DNA of 64,000 bases from Oceanospirillaceae bacterium (GTDB taxonomy: Bacteria; Pseudomonadota; Gammaproteobacteria; Pseudomonadales; Oceanobacteraceae). Of this stretch, positions 45,084-53,801 are shown piece after piece. The DNA lies in assembly GCA_024234265.1 (NCBI GenBank), contig JACKOM010000014.1, forward strand, positions 1 through 64,000, read 5' to 3'. The notes beneath the pieces are model-generated. The model saw nothing but the letters and a program-made list of their open reading frames with translations. It did not search any database and was not told where the DNA came from. A program made the position numbers and the translations under genes. Each line of letters begins with the position of its first letter. The first letter of the stretch is position 1.

Positions 45084-45609
45084 CCAGGCTGACCCCGATA
45101 TGGCTGTAACCATCTTCTTTGGCGAGCTGTTGCAGTTTTTTCACCGCATCGGCGTGGGATATTTGCTCGGCGAGTATCTGTTTAATTTCTTCTTCAAAGT
45201 TGCTGTGGCGGTCGGTCAGGCCACCGTCTTCACCCTGTAATTCGATCACCTCATTAAGGCGTGCCCACATCAGGGCGCTGATATCTTCGGCATCGGTAAT
45301 GGAATGGTCGATGATGGCCATCAGGCAGCTCTGGATGGCCAGGCTGGTATCCAGTGCCGGGTAAACACCAAAACCTTCAAATTGCTCCGGGTCGGGGATT
45401 TTCAGCTCCATTTCCAGCAGCTGGTTTTCGATGTTTTTCAGGGATTTGAGCTGGCCGCGCAGGTATTCCCAGACTTTATTCAGGGCACGGCGCATAAACG
45501 GCGCATCGCTGTTTTTGCTGAGGCTGGCAAACAGGGCGTAATTCGGGAAGCTGCGTTCGGCTAAGGTTGCGCAATAGGCCAGTTGCTGCCAGTGATTCAG
45601 GTTTTCCAT
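45076..45609 (-). CDS. DUF416 (YjaG-like) protein
   Basis: 177 residues, helical and acidic. The pattern LAYCATLAERSFPNYALF near the N-terminus and the LNEVIELQGEDGG region match the YjaG/DUF416 family of unknown function. No membrane segments, cytosolic. Probably first gene of a two-gene unit with the exported protein. Confidence 0.75.
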   Translation of the reverse strand: MENLNHWQQLAYCATLAERSFPNYALFASLSKNSDAPFMRRALNKVWEYLRGQLKSLKNIENQLLEMELKIPDPEQFEGFGVYPALDTSLAIQSCLMAIIDHSITDAEDISALMWARLNEVIELQGEDGGLTDRHSNFEEEIKQILAEQISHADAVKKLQQLAKEDGYSHIGVSLDD

Positions 45610-45737
45610 AAATTACATCATCTGCCCGGTTGGAAGGTTGCGCAGTATAACGCAAACCCGCCGGCAAGGGGCACGGGCTGTTGTGTGCCGGCGCAATGGC
45701 TTAAACTGCCGGCGCTAAAGTGAGAGAAGGTACATGC

Positions 45738-46376
45738 ATGCTCGATAAAAAACGCGCGACACAGGCAGAGGACAAACTGCTGCGCCGCGCTGAAATACTC
45801 AATGCGGCGGCGGCCCTGTTTCTGGAGAACGACCAGCAGCTGCCCTCGGTGCAGGCCATTGCCAGCCGTGCGGGTTTGGCCAAGGGCACGGTTTATCTGT
45901 ATTTCCGCACTAAAGAAGAGATTTTTCAGGCCCTGCTGGAAAGCCAGTTCAGTGGTTTGTTTGAAGCCTTGGGCAGCGCTTTGCGCGTCGGTGTGCCGGC
46001 GATGCAGCTCAGCGATTTGCTGGTGGCTTATCTGCGCTCACAGCCGGCGTTTTTACCCCTTACCGCCATGGCCAAATCTGTGATTGAGCAAAATCTGGGG
46101 CTGGGTTGCGGTGAATCCTTCAAGCTGCAACTGGCCCGCCAGCTCAGTGACAGTGCCGTGCTGCTGGAGGAGGCCTACCCTGCGCTGGCGGGGCAGGGGG
46201 AAACCCTGCTGCTGCGCACCTATGCGCTGATGATGGGCCTGTGGCAGATGCTCGATTGGCCCGCCCAGTTAAAACCCCTGCAACAACAGCCGGAGTTCCG
46301 TGCATTTGCGCGGGATTATTATGCCGAGCTGCGTGATGCCCTGCAGATGCTGTGGGGCAGTGCCCTTCAGTCCTGA
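45738..46376 (+). CDS. TetR-family transcriptional regulator
   Basis: 212 residues from ATG 45738, with AGAAGG 7 nt upstream. The N-terminal helix-turn-helix reads VQAIASRAGLAKGTVYLYFRTKEEIF, a standard TetR DNA-binding domain. The C-terminal ligand domain is unspecific. Divergent from the DUF416 gene. Target unknown; no palindromic operator stands out nearby. Confidence 0.88.
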   Translation: MLDKKRATQAEDKLLRRAEILNAAAALFLENDQQLPSVQAIASRAGLAKGTVYLYFRTKEEIFQALLESQFSGLFEALGSALRVGVPAMQLSDLLVAYLRSQPAFLPLTAMAKSVIEQNLGLGCGESFKLQLARQLSDSAVLLEEAYPALAGQGETLLLRTYALMMGLWQMLDWPAQLKPLQQQPEFRAFARDYYAELRDALQMLWGSALQS

Positions 46377-46489
46377 GCCTTTCCTTTAAGCGCCATGCCC
46401 TGCCTGCGGTGGGGCCGTCAGCGCATTTTTTTATAACGGGTTATTTTTCTCTGCCCCCTGTGCCGGGGCGGCTATGCTGGGGGAAACAA

Positions 46490-46754
46490 GGGAACCTCTG
46501 AATAACTCGGTGCCCGCGTCGGCTTAGCGAAATAAATCAGATCCAGGCGCAGATTTGCAGGCATAACGGGTTACGTCAAAAAGCTGCAACACCGAGCTGG
46601 TTTGTTTCGCAAAGCCCCTTCGGGCGCAGGCTGCCAGTCGATCCGGCTGTGTTGGCGATCTTGAAAAGGACTCGTCATTTCCATCAATCGCCGCCTTGCC
46701 AATCTCAACTGGCAGCACATGCGCGACGCTGTGCAGAGTTGTTCAGAGGTTCCC
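46490..46754. mobile_element. MITE-like element, family A copy 3 (265 bp)
   Basis: Same length and orientation as the copies at 14560 and 36333. The right flank is TA; the left flank is AA, so the duplication has decayed or the insertion differed. It lies 74 bp before the Coq4-like gene. Confidence 0.85.
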
Positions 46755-46827
46755 TAGCATGCGCCGTGGGGTGTCACAGTGCATGCCCCATGACTTGCCA
46801 TGGTGCGAAAATGCCCAGGAGGCCGTG

Positions 46828-47403
46828 ATGAACTACCGTCAGTGGCACATTCCCCTCGAGCAGAGCGGGCTGATTCTTGAACAGGGGCTTGAGAGCCTCA
46901 AGGCCCTCGGCGCCCCCCAGGAAGATATTCCGCTGATCGTGAAATTGCTTGAAAACCCCCATTACAGCCTGCCGGGGCTGACGCTTTTCCACGGTGCGGT
47001 TGATCTGCACCAGCACGATGTTATCCACCTGCTGCTGGGGCGCGGCCTGTTACCCAAGGATGAAGCCTTCACCATAGGGTTTACGATGGGCACAACTCAT
47101 GCAGTAACCGCGTTGGAGGAGAGCCTGTTCTGTACCCTGAACCAGTTGTTTTACCCCTCGGTGTATCGCTTTGGTGATGAGGAAGTCAGGGTTTTCCGGG
47201 ACGCACTCGCCTTAGGCCATATGTCGGCCTGCAAGCCCCTCAACGAGGTGGACTTCACGCAGTTTTACACCCACAGCCTGGGTGATATACGTGCCGCCCT
47301 TGGGCTGGAAAGCGATTTACTGCGGGCTTATTACCGGATTGAAAAACAGCGTTATCCCCATGCCAGGGAAAGCCAGCGACTAGGGCCTGTTAACACTGAA
47401 TGA
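46828..47403 (+). CDS. Coq4-like protein with HDxxH-x11-E motif
   Basis: 191 residues from ATG 46828, preceded by a full AGGAGG. H63-D64-x-x-H67, 11 residues, then E79 is the zinc/metal motif of Coq4, the ubiquinone-synthesis scaffold that in recent work acts on the C1 position of the ring. LTLFHGAVDLHQ before it also fits. The last six residues (GPVNTE) and the stop are encoded by the end of MITE family B, so the native C-terminus has been replaced. Upstream reading into the MITE is rejected. Assignment rests on the motif and length; no partner genes adjoin it. Confidence 0.6.
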   Translation: MNYRQWHIPLEQSGLILEQGLESLKALGAPQEDIPLIVKLLENPHYSLPGLTLFHGAVDLHQHDVIHLLLGRGLLPKDEAFTIGFTMGTTHAVTALEESLFCTLNQLFYPSVYRFGDEEVRVFRDALALGHMSACKPLNEVDFTQFYTHSLGDIRAALGLESDLLRAYYRIEKQRYPHARESQRLGPVNTE

Positions 47404-47711
47404 ATCGGGTCTGCTGAGAGCCAGTTTTTCTCAGCACAAGGAGCGAAGAGTGATGTTAGTGGGCTAAATGAATGATGAGTGACGAAGTTGATGGGAAAAA
47501 CTGGCCTCAGCCCGCAGGGTTATGGTTAAAAATGTCCCATGCAGCGTTGCTGTTCGTTTGTTTAACCCGTTACCAATCTGTTTGGAACAGATTGGCGTGA
47601 AACCCCGCAGGGGTGAAGCGCAGGGATGGCTGAACATTCCACACTCTCAGCGCCTTGCCTGAAACATTTTTAACCAATAACAGGCCCAGTTTAATGAGTG
47701 TTAACAGGCCC
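47383..47711. mobile_element. MITE-like element, family B copy 2 (329 bp)
   Basis: Ends GGGCCTGTTAACACT and AGTGTTAACAGGCCC are perfect 15-bp inverted repeats. Relative to 10287-10550 it is inverted and carries about 65 extra bp with its own hairpins. TA flanks the left end only. Confidence 0.85.
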
Positions 47712-47724
47712 TCAGGGAGGATAC

Positions 47725-48465
47725 ATGTTAAAACAGGGTTTACGGGAAGCTATCTGGCGACATTGTTGCCAGCACAATCCCCTGCTCAAACAGGTGGGCG
47801 GGGCGCTGGGTTTAAATCTGCCGGAGCAGGGCTGGCACCATCTGGTGCTGCGCACCCTTAATCTGGCACCTTTTTCGGTCAATATGCTCGCCCCCGGCCT
47901 GGAACGGCTGGGTTACCACTTTGACCGCCCCTACCGCTGGCCCGATTTACACAGCCGCGCCTATCTCTACACAGCTGAAGGCCAGCCCCATGTGATTGTC
48001 TCGGAGTTGCAGGTCGAAGAATTACCCGCAGAGTGTCAGGCCATATTGCAGGAGCTGACCGATCAGGTGCGCCATCTGCAACTCAGTGAACACCCCAGCC
48101 CCTTCGCCGGGCGTTTGTGGCGTAACCCCAGTGTGAAGCAGTTTTTAACCCTGCAAAAAAGCAGTGAGTTTGCCGCCTGGCTGAGTATCTGGGGGCCGGG
48201 GCCCTACAGTTGTGGCATTGATCTGAGCCACGCCAGCCGCGGGCGCAGCCTGCAGGACTGGCAAACCTACTGGCAGGAGCAAAGCAAAACCCGCTTGCAC
48301 CATCTGCGTGACAGCGATTGGTTGTTATTACAGGGGGATGCGCAGGATCAGTCCCTGCAGGGGGGGGAGCAACAGGCCGTGGCCGGTGCCCCCATAGTGC
48401 TGGTGTCTGAATCAGGGCAGTTTCATCTGCCTGAATCCGTTGCCACCGCACGGGATTGGTTATAA
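47725..48465 (+). CDS. DUF1338-like protein (2-oxoadipate dioxygenase/decarboxylase relative)
   Basis: 246 residues from ATG 47725, with GGGAGG upstream. WHHLVLRTLN, LERLGYHFDRPYRWP and VIVSELQVEELP align in order with the DHxAfRTf, GY and SEL motifs of DUF1338 enzymes such as HglS, giving the histidine and glutamate metal ligands. It is about half the length of HglS, so a short family member. Not verified by search. Its start lies 13 bp from a MITE edge and its stop is adjacent to the convergent MAPEG stop. Confidence 0.5.
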   Translation: MLKQGLREAIWRHCCQHNPLLKQVGGALGLNLPEQGWHHLVLRTLNLAPFSVNMLAPGLERLGYHFDRPYRWPDLHSRAYLYTAEGQPHVIVSELQVEELPAECQAILQELTDQVRHLQLSEHPSPFAGRLWRNPSVKQFLTLQKSSEFAAWLSIWGPGPYSCGIDLSHASRGRSLQDWQTYWQEQSKTRLHHLRDSDWLLLQGDAQDQSLQGGEQQAVAGAPIVLVSESGQFHLPESVATARDWL

Positions 48466-48864
48466 CAGGTAAAACGGAAACCCTAACAGCAGGTTAACCA
48501 GGGCCAGTAAAACCAGCACCAGCCAGGTGACCACTGTGCCCCAGTAACGGCCCGCATGCACACCGTCTTTGCTGGCGGTAAAACCCCAGGCGTGGGCCAC
48601 ACGGGCCACCAGCAGGGTCAGGCCGAGCAGGTGCAGCATGTTATTGCTGGCACCGTTTAATTCCGCAATTCCCATCAGCAGCAGGGCAATCGGCACATAT
48701 TCCACGGCATTGGCGTGGGCACGGTTGGCTATCTGTAAATCCGGATGATCATGCCCCAGGGCTTTTTTCAGTTTTATACGCTGGCGCACCACACCGTAGG
48801 CAAGGCCCAGCAACAGAAAGGTGAAAATCGCGGTATACAAACCAGTAACGGGAATCATCGGCAT
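48460..48864 (-). CDS. MAPEG-family membrane protein
   Basis: 134 residues from ATG 48864, with GGAG 8 nt upstream. Four hydrophobic helices and the MAPEG signature (LQIANRAHANAVEYVPIALLLMG). The family includes membrane glutathione transferases and leukotriene C4 synthase relatives. Substrate unknown. Confidence 0.85.
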   Translation of the reverse strand: MPMIPVTGLYTAIFTFLLLGLAYGVVRQRIKLKKALGHDHPDLQIANRAHANAVEYVPIALLLMGIAELNGASNNMLHLLGLTLLVARVAHAWGFTASKDGVHAGRYWGTVVTWLVLVLLALVNLLLGFPFYLL

Positions 48865-49010
48865 AGGGCTTCTCCTGAATGGCCGCACACACTACTGATG
48901 CGCCTGCGCTTCGTCAACGGGGCGCGAAAAGCAGGGTTATTCAGCGCTTCCCCTGTGGAGCCGGCGGGATAGTTTGTCTATACCTTCATAAAGCCTATCC
49001 GAGCAGTACC

Positions 49011-51782
49011 GTGTCGATACTTTTCTGGCCCACATTGATCCGGGGCGCGTTGTTTGCCATTGCCCTGCTGTATTTCCTGCGTGCCCCCCGCTGGCGGCAT
49101 ATCCGTGCCAGCAAAGCCTATTTTTTTATTGTGCTGGCCCTGTTAATGGCCATTGCCGCCCATGGTTTTGCCCTGTTTGATCAGCACCCCAGCGGGCAGG
49201 GTGGCTATTGGGTGCGTGAAGGCATACTGACACTTTCTGTGCTGGTTTTTTTATTATCCATGGCCCTTGGTGTGCACCTCTCGGATCAGGCCGTGAACCA
49301 GCAACGGCAAATGGGCCAGCGCCAGCAGTGGCTGCAATCCATTTATGACCTGACCCCGGTGGCGGTGGCCGTGTTTGAGGCGGATGGTGAAATCAGTTAC
49401 AGCAATGCCATGTTCCGCCAGCTGCAAACCCGCTACATGCAGGACAACCCCTTTGCGGATTTTCTGCGCAGTGCTGCCAGCGGGCGTGAAGTGATATTGC
49501 TCGATCCCGCCGGTAACAGTGCTGCTTTCTGGGCGGCTTTGCACCCGATGACAGATGAAAACGCCCGTATTCTGATCGTCACTGATGTATCACGTATCAG
49601 CGAGCACAACCGCCTGCTGAAGGTGCTGGCGCGGCATTTACAGACGGCGCCGGACCAGTTTTTTAATAAGGCCCTGTTAACCCTGCAGCAAAGCCTGCAT
49701 GCCAGTTTGGTATATGTGGCGGCCTATGACAGGCAACATGCCAGTCTGAAAAAAGTGGCCACGAGCGGCGATATCCCAGTGCCCGATGTGCTGCCCTACC
49801 AATGGCCATCGGATTTATTGCCAAACAGTCCCGCCTGGCAATCCCTGGAGGGGGCGGCCCTGCAGCAATCGGCTGACCCGCTGGTGCGCCTGGCAAATCC
49901 CCGGCAGACCCTGAGCATCAGCCTGTTTGACCACGCCGGCAGCCCCATTGGGGGCATAGTGCTGTTGTTTGCCCATGACAACCCGGTGGAAGCCAACCTG
50001 ATGGATTTTCTGCAGGTGTTTGCCAACCGTGTCAGCACTGAGCTTGAGCATTTCCAGCAGCAAAGTGTGCTGCGGGATAATCAGGAGCGTTATCAGGCGT
50101 TTATCCGCCAGAACCGCGATGCGATTGCGCGTATTGATGTGCAGCCGCCGATGGATGTGCGTTTAAGCCAGCCCAACCAGTGGCAGCATATTCAGCGCCA
50201 CGGCCAGCTCAGTGAAGCCAACCAGGCATTTATGGCATTGCTGGCGTCAGCGGATGCCACACTGGAGGATGTGCTCGCCAACCCGGCCCTTGCCCAGTTA
50301 ATTCGGTATGCCCTGGAATGCGGTTACACCGTGGACCGCCTCGAAACTATGCTCAATACCCCGGACGGGCAGCAAATCTGGGTATCGTGCAGCGTATCGA
50401 GTGTGGTGCGTGATGGGCAGCTCAGCCGTATCTGGCTGACGGGCACCGACATCACCGAAAGCAAACTGCATATTCAGAACCTGGAACACCAGGCCAGCCA
50501 CGATGCCTTAACCGGTTTGCCAAACCGCGTGGCCCTGCGCAGCCTGCTGGACGATACCCTGGAACAGGCAAAAAGTTACGGGCAGACCGTGGCCATGCTG
50601 CTGATCGATTTAGACAGATTTAAAGAAATTAACGATACCTTAGGCCACCATTACGGCGATGTGCTGCTGAAAAAAATTGGCCCGCGTTTGCGGCCTTTAT
50701 TATTGGAAAACCGTGCCCGCCTTGCGCGCCTCGGCGGTGATGAATTTGCGGTGATAATGCCTTCATTAGGGCAGCGCGAAGATGCACGCCAGCTGGCCCG
50801 TAAAATAGTGCAGGCCATCCGCGAGCCGTTTGATTTAGGTTCAATGCCGGTGGAAATTGCCGCCAGTGTCGGCATCAGTATTTTCCCCGAACACGGCCAG
50901 GACACGTCCACATTATTGCGTTGCGCCGATGTGGCCATGTACCGCGCTAAAAATGTGCCCGAAGGTGTATTGTTTTATGCCACCGAGCAGGATGAACACA
51001 GCCCGCGCCGCCTGGCGTTGATGACAGCCCTCAACCATGCGGTGCGTGGCGAGCAATTCTTTTTATGTTACCAGCCAAAAATTCATTTAGGCCGCCAGCA
51101 ACTCGATGGGCTTGAAGCGCTTATCCGCTGGCAGCATCCGGATTTTGGCCCGGTATCACCGGGGGAATTTATTCACCTCGCGGAAATGACGGATTTAATT
51201 GTGCCCATTACCCACTGGGTGCTTGAAGAAGCCATCAGCCAATTAAACCGCTGGAATGCCCAAGGCCTGCAATACAAAGTAGCGGTGAACGTTTCAGCGC
51301 GTAATTTATTGGACGACTCGCTGGCGAATAATATTGCGCAATTACTAGCGCGTTATCAGGTGGATGCCAGCCAGCTGGAAATTGAAATTACCGAAAGCGC
51401 ATTAATGCAGGACCCTGAACACGCCCTGCAGGTGCTGCGTGAAATCAGCCAATTAGGCGTTAGCCTGGCGGTGGATGATTTTGGTACCGGTTATTCATCC
51501 CTTGCTTACCTGCGCCAGTTACCGATTAATTGCCTGAAAATCGATTTAACCTTTGTGCGCCATATGCTGGATAACGCCCAGGATGAAATTATCGTTAATT
51601 CCATTGTGCACCTTGCCCACAACCTGAATTTAACCGTAGTGGCCGAAGGGGTAGAAGACGCCGCCACATACCAGCGCCTTGCGCAAATGGGGTGTGATAT
51701 TGCGCAGGGGTATTATATGAGCAAACCGATAGTGGCAGGTGATGTGCCCGCTTGGGCGTTGTTGTGGGACAGCAAAATATAA
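49011..51782 (+). CDS. Membrane-anchored PAS/GGDEF/EAL protein
   Basis: About 923 residues from a GTG at 49011 (MSILFWPTLIRG...). The upstream in-frame stretch overlaps the divergent gene and looks non-native. Three hydrophobic helices at the N-terminus, a PAS domain (near 125-200), a GAF-like region (about 200-350), a second PAS, then GGDEF with an intact RLGGDEF and EAL with LEALIRW and DDFGTGYSSL. Both catalytic motifs are complete, so it could make and degrade c-di-GMP. The start codon is uncertain. Confidence 0.85.
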   Translation: MSILFWPTLIRGALFAIALLYFLRAPRWRHIRASKAYFFIVLALLMAIAAHGFALFDQHPSGQGGYWVREGILTLSVLVFLLSMALGVHLSDQAVNQQRQMGQRQQWLQSIYDLTPVAVAVFEADGEISYSNAMFRQLQTRYMQDNPFADFLRSAASGREVILLDPAGNSAAFWAALHPMTDENARILIVTDVSRISEHNRLLKVLARHLQTAPDQFFNKALLTLQQSLHASLVYVAAYDRQHASLKKVATSGDIPVPDVLPYQWPSDLLPNSPAWQSLEGAALQQSADPLVRLANPRQTLSISLFDHAGSPIGGIVLLFAHDNPVEANLMDFLQVFANRVSTELEHFQQQSVLRDNQERYQAFIRQNRDAIARIDVQPPMDVRLSQPNQWQHIQRHGQLSEANQAFMALLASADATLEDVLANPALAQLIRYALECGYTVDRLETMLNTPDGQQIWVSCSVSSVVRDGQLSRIWLTGTDITESKLHIQNLEHQASHDALTGLPNRVALRSLLDDTLEQAKSYGQTVAMLLIDLDRFKEINDTLGHHYGDVLLKKIGPRLRPLLLENRARLARLGGDEFAVIMPSLGQREDARQLARKIVQAIREPFDLGSMPVEIAASVGISIFPEHGQDTSTLLRCADVAMYRAKNVPEGVLFYATEQDEHSPRRLALMTALNHAVRGEQFFLCYQPKIHLGRQQLDGLEALIRWQHPDFGPVSPGEFIHLAEMTDLIVPITHWVLEEAISQLNRWNAQGLQYKVAVNVSARNLLDDSLANNIAQLLARYQVDASQLEIEITESALMQDPEHALQVLREISQLGVSLAVDDFGTGYSSLAYLRQLPINCLKIDLTFVRHMLDNAQDEIIVNSIVHLAHNLNLTVVAEGVEDAATYQRLAQMGCDIAQGYYMSKPIVAGDVPAWALLWDSKI

Positions 51783-51865
51783 AACCGAAGCTTCATCTGC
51801 AAACGTCGTGACTTAAATTCTGTCCGTGGAGCGAAGCAAAACGGTATTTAACCGCTTTGTTATGC
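51783..51865 (-). repeat. Degenerate attC-like site (terminal)
   Basis: GTTATGC at 51859-51865 and AACCGAAGC at the left end form imperfect arms. The interior (CTGTCCGTGGAGCG) resembles the other attC sites. It closes the cassette array next to the GGDEF-EAL gene. Confidence 0.45.
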
Positions 51866-51868
51866 GCT

Positions 51869-52348
51869 TTATATAAGCCAACCATATGGAAAACCATAAC
51901 GCCAAACATTAAACAATTCATTTGAACTATTAATTTTTAGTATTTCGAGTGACCTTCCAAAATAGTGCAGCGCACGTTCATTCTCCTCTGAATCAAAATT
52001 TTTGAAGGTGTTTAGTGATCTCTTAATGCTAGAAAGAACTTCTGACTTTTTTGGATTGTTTTTGGAGACTGAAATTATTTCTTGAAGCGCTAAGTTAACC
52101 TTCGATTCTGCTTCAATTCTAATGCTTTCGTTTGGCGCGCCAAAGTAAAATTCTGACGGCGACGAATAGAACTTTTCCTCTTTTAGGAGATTATTCAATT
52201 CTAGTGATGTTGTGTCCGTTACATTCAAAGTTTGGTCATTAAGAAATGTTGGCCATATATAAAAATATACGCCTGTTATGCCAAGCCAAATTAGCAATAC
52301 AAAAACAGCTATAAAGCCAAGGATCAGTTTAAGTATCAACTTCAGCAA
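51869..52348 (-). CDS. Cassette ORF: membrane-anchored hypothetical protein
   Basis: 159 residues. One N-terminal membrane helix (about residues 4-31), then a helical extracytoplasmic part. AT-rich relative to the core genome. It lies between two attC-like sites on the minus strand, as expected for a cassette gene. No family recognised. Confidence 0.6.
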   Translation of the reverse strand: MLKLILKLILGFIAVFVLLIWLGITGVYFYIWPTFLNDQTLNVTDTTSLELNNLLKEEKFYSSPSEFYFGAPNESIRIEAESKVNLALQEIISVSKNNPKKSEVLSSIKRSLNTFKNFDSEENERALHYFGRSLEILKINSSNELFNVWRYGFPYGWLI

Positions 52349-52364
52349 CTCTCAGTTCTCCATG

Positions 52365-52474
52365 CATAATGCCGAGTTAATGGGTAGGCACAAGCGGCGC
52401 ATATAATACGAAACATGCGCTGATTGAGGCTGTCCAGCGCCATTTATGGCGCGTCCTTGAGCGACTTGTTTACG
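52365..52474 (-). repeat. Degenerate attC-like site
   Basis: GTTTACG at 52468-52474 with TTGAGCGACTT beside it pairs imperfectly with TAATGCCGAGTTAA at 52368-52381. It separates two cassette genes. Confidence 0.45.
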
Positions 52475-52495
52475 CTTCATCACATATACCAAGCT

Positions 52496-52939
52496 TTACT
52501 CCGAACGCCAATTAACAAACCATGCGTTGCCAAGCTCTCCTTCCCAGTGCAGTTTAAAACCTGCACATTGTATGTGCCACTCTGACCATCCTGCTTTATG
52601 AAACCCAGTAAGCACATACTGCATTTCTCCGTTCGGCAATAATACTTCATATGCCTCGATTATCTCGTGATCTAGAGGCTTCGTTGGATCAGGATGCTCT
52701 GAAAAATCTCTGGTTTTTTCGTTAAACAATTTTGCAACTGATGACTTTACATTAATAAATGATAACAGGCATGGTCCAATACATTTGGCAACTGTATATG
52801 GATTCAAAGAATGCTCAGCGAGTATGTTCGCAAACTCTAACTCTATTTAAATTGAGTCTCTGCTCGATTTAATGCGCGTAATCACGCTGTCGTGGAAATC
52901 TAAAGCTTTAAATTCAGACGTTGTCTCAGTGGCTTTCAT
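52496..52939 (-). pseudogene. Cassette ORF interrupted by a nonsense codon
   Basis: A reading frame from ATG 52939 gives MKATETTSEFKALDFHDS and reaches SSRDSI, then TAA, then resumes in the same frame as IELEFANILAEHSLNPYTVA to 52496. A GAA-to-TAA change would restore a 147-residue protein. The downstream part alone would need a TTG start. Unknown family; the frame resembles an integron-borne stand-alone protein. Confidence 0.6.
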
Positions 52940-52945
52940 ATTTAC

Positions 52946-53044
52946 GTATAACGCTTTGCTAATTGGCTGCCGCAGCGTAGCGTAGGCAGTCCAGTGGAGG
53001 CCACGCTGTTTGTGGCCGGAACGAAATTAAGCAATTTGTTAGGT
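52946..53044 (-). repeat. attC site
   Basis: GTATAAC at the left and GTTAGGT at the right (consensus GTTRRRY). The interior shares AGTGGAGGCCACG and TTTGTGGCCGGAACGAA with the site at 53712. 99 bp. Confidence 0.75.
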
Positions 53045-53050
53045 ACATTT

Positions 53051-53320
53051 TTACACCAACGCTCGCAAAACTAAAACGTAAACCGAACAGATTATTACGG
53101 GAGCTATATAGTCAAGATAAGATCCGTAAGAGTCTTCGGAATCATCAACTCTAAATGTTGCTAGCAAAAGCACAGAACCTTGAAATGAAAAATACCCAAA
53201 TATTAACGCTAAAGCTGCCGTAAACAGAGATGAACTTTTAACAAAAAATATTATAAAAGCCACAACGTTAATTAACGCAATTATTGTGATTTCGATTTTC
53301 TGGCGGACTAGATAGTTCAT
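53051..53320 (-). CDS. Cassette ORF: small membrane protein
   Basis: 89 residues with three hydrophobic segments (about 10-27, 32-54 and 70-88). It begins 3 bp from the next attC site and ends 6 bp from another, so the cassette holds only this gene. No family recognised. Confidence 0.6.
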   Translation of the reverse strand: MNYLVRQKIEITIIALINVVAFIIFFVKSSSLFTAALALIFGYFSFQGSVLLLATFRVDDSEDSYGSYLDYIAPVIICSVYVLVLRALV

Positions 53321-53322
53321 AT

Positions 53323-53410
53323 ACCTAACGCCCGCATTTTGGGCCGAAGTGAAGCGCAGCGGAACGGAGGTCCCAGCCCCGCAGGGGAAACCAACATGCG
53401 TTTGTTAAAT
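53323..53410 (-). repeat. attC site
   Basis: Perfect core sites ACCTAAC (RYYYAAC) and GTTAAAT (GTTRRRY), with inner arms CGCCCGCAT and ATGCGTTTG. 88 bp. The GTTAAAT core overlaps the stop of the next cassette gene. Confidence 0.82.
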
Positions 53411-53713
53411 GTGGGACCATATAGCACTTATTACTAAAGCGATTATTATGGATACCTGAATCAGGTTTGCCTTACGCTGCTCCGCTTTTGCTTGCTTAGT
53501 GTCGGAAACCCCAGCCCCATAATCAAAACTATCCGGCTCTAAATCTTCGTTGAAGATAACCAAGCCATTGATCAAAACGGCAATCATTGCGATAAGCATT
53601 GCAGTTAACCAATAAAACTCGGCGAAATAGTCTATAGCCACTCCGATCAGTGCGCATACCGATATCATTATTGCTGCGGGTTTTATATCTGCGATCTTCA
53701 TGCTTGGGTACAT
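53405..53713 (-). CDS. Cassette ORF: small membrane protein
   Basis: 102 residues. Three hydrophobic helices (about 12-28, 33-54 and 84-101) with an acidic loop between the second and third. The ATG (or the ATG four codons on) lies at the edge of an attC and the stop lies inside another. No family recognised. Confidence 0.6.
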   Translation of the reverse strand: MYPSMKIADIKPAAIMISVCALIGVAIDYFAEFYWLTAMLIAMIAVLINGLVIFNEDLEPDSFDYGAGVSDTKQAKAEQRKANLIQVSIIIALVISAIWSHI

Positions 53714-53801
53714 TTAACGCCGCGCTAAACGGCGAGCGTTAGCGAGTCCGGTGGAGGCCACGTCTTTTGTGGCCGGAACGAATTTGAGCGGCTTGTTAAG
53801 T
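53712..53801 (-). repeat. attC site
   Basis: Perfect core sites ATTTAAC and GTTAAGT. The interior has GGTGGAGGCCACG and TTTGTGGCCGGAACGAA, nearly identical to 52946-53044. 90 bp. Confidence 0.85.
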
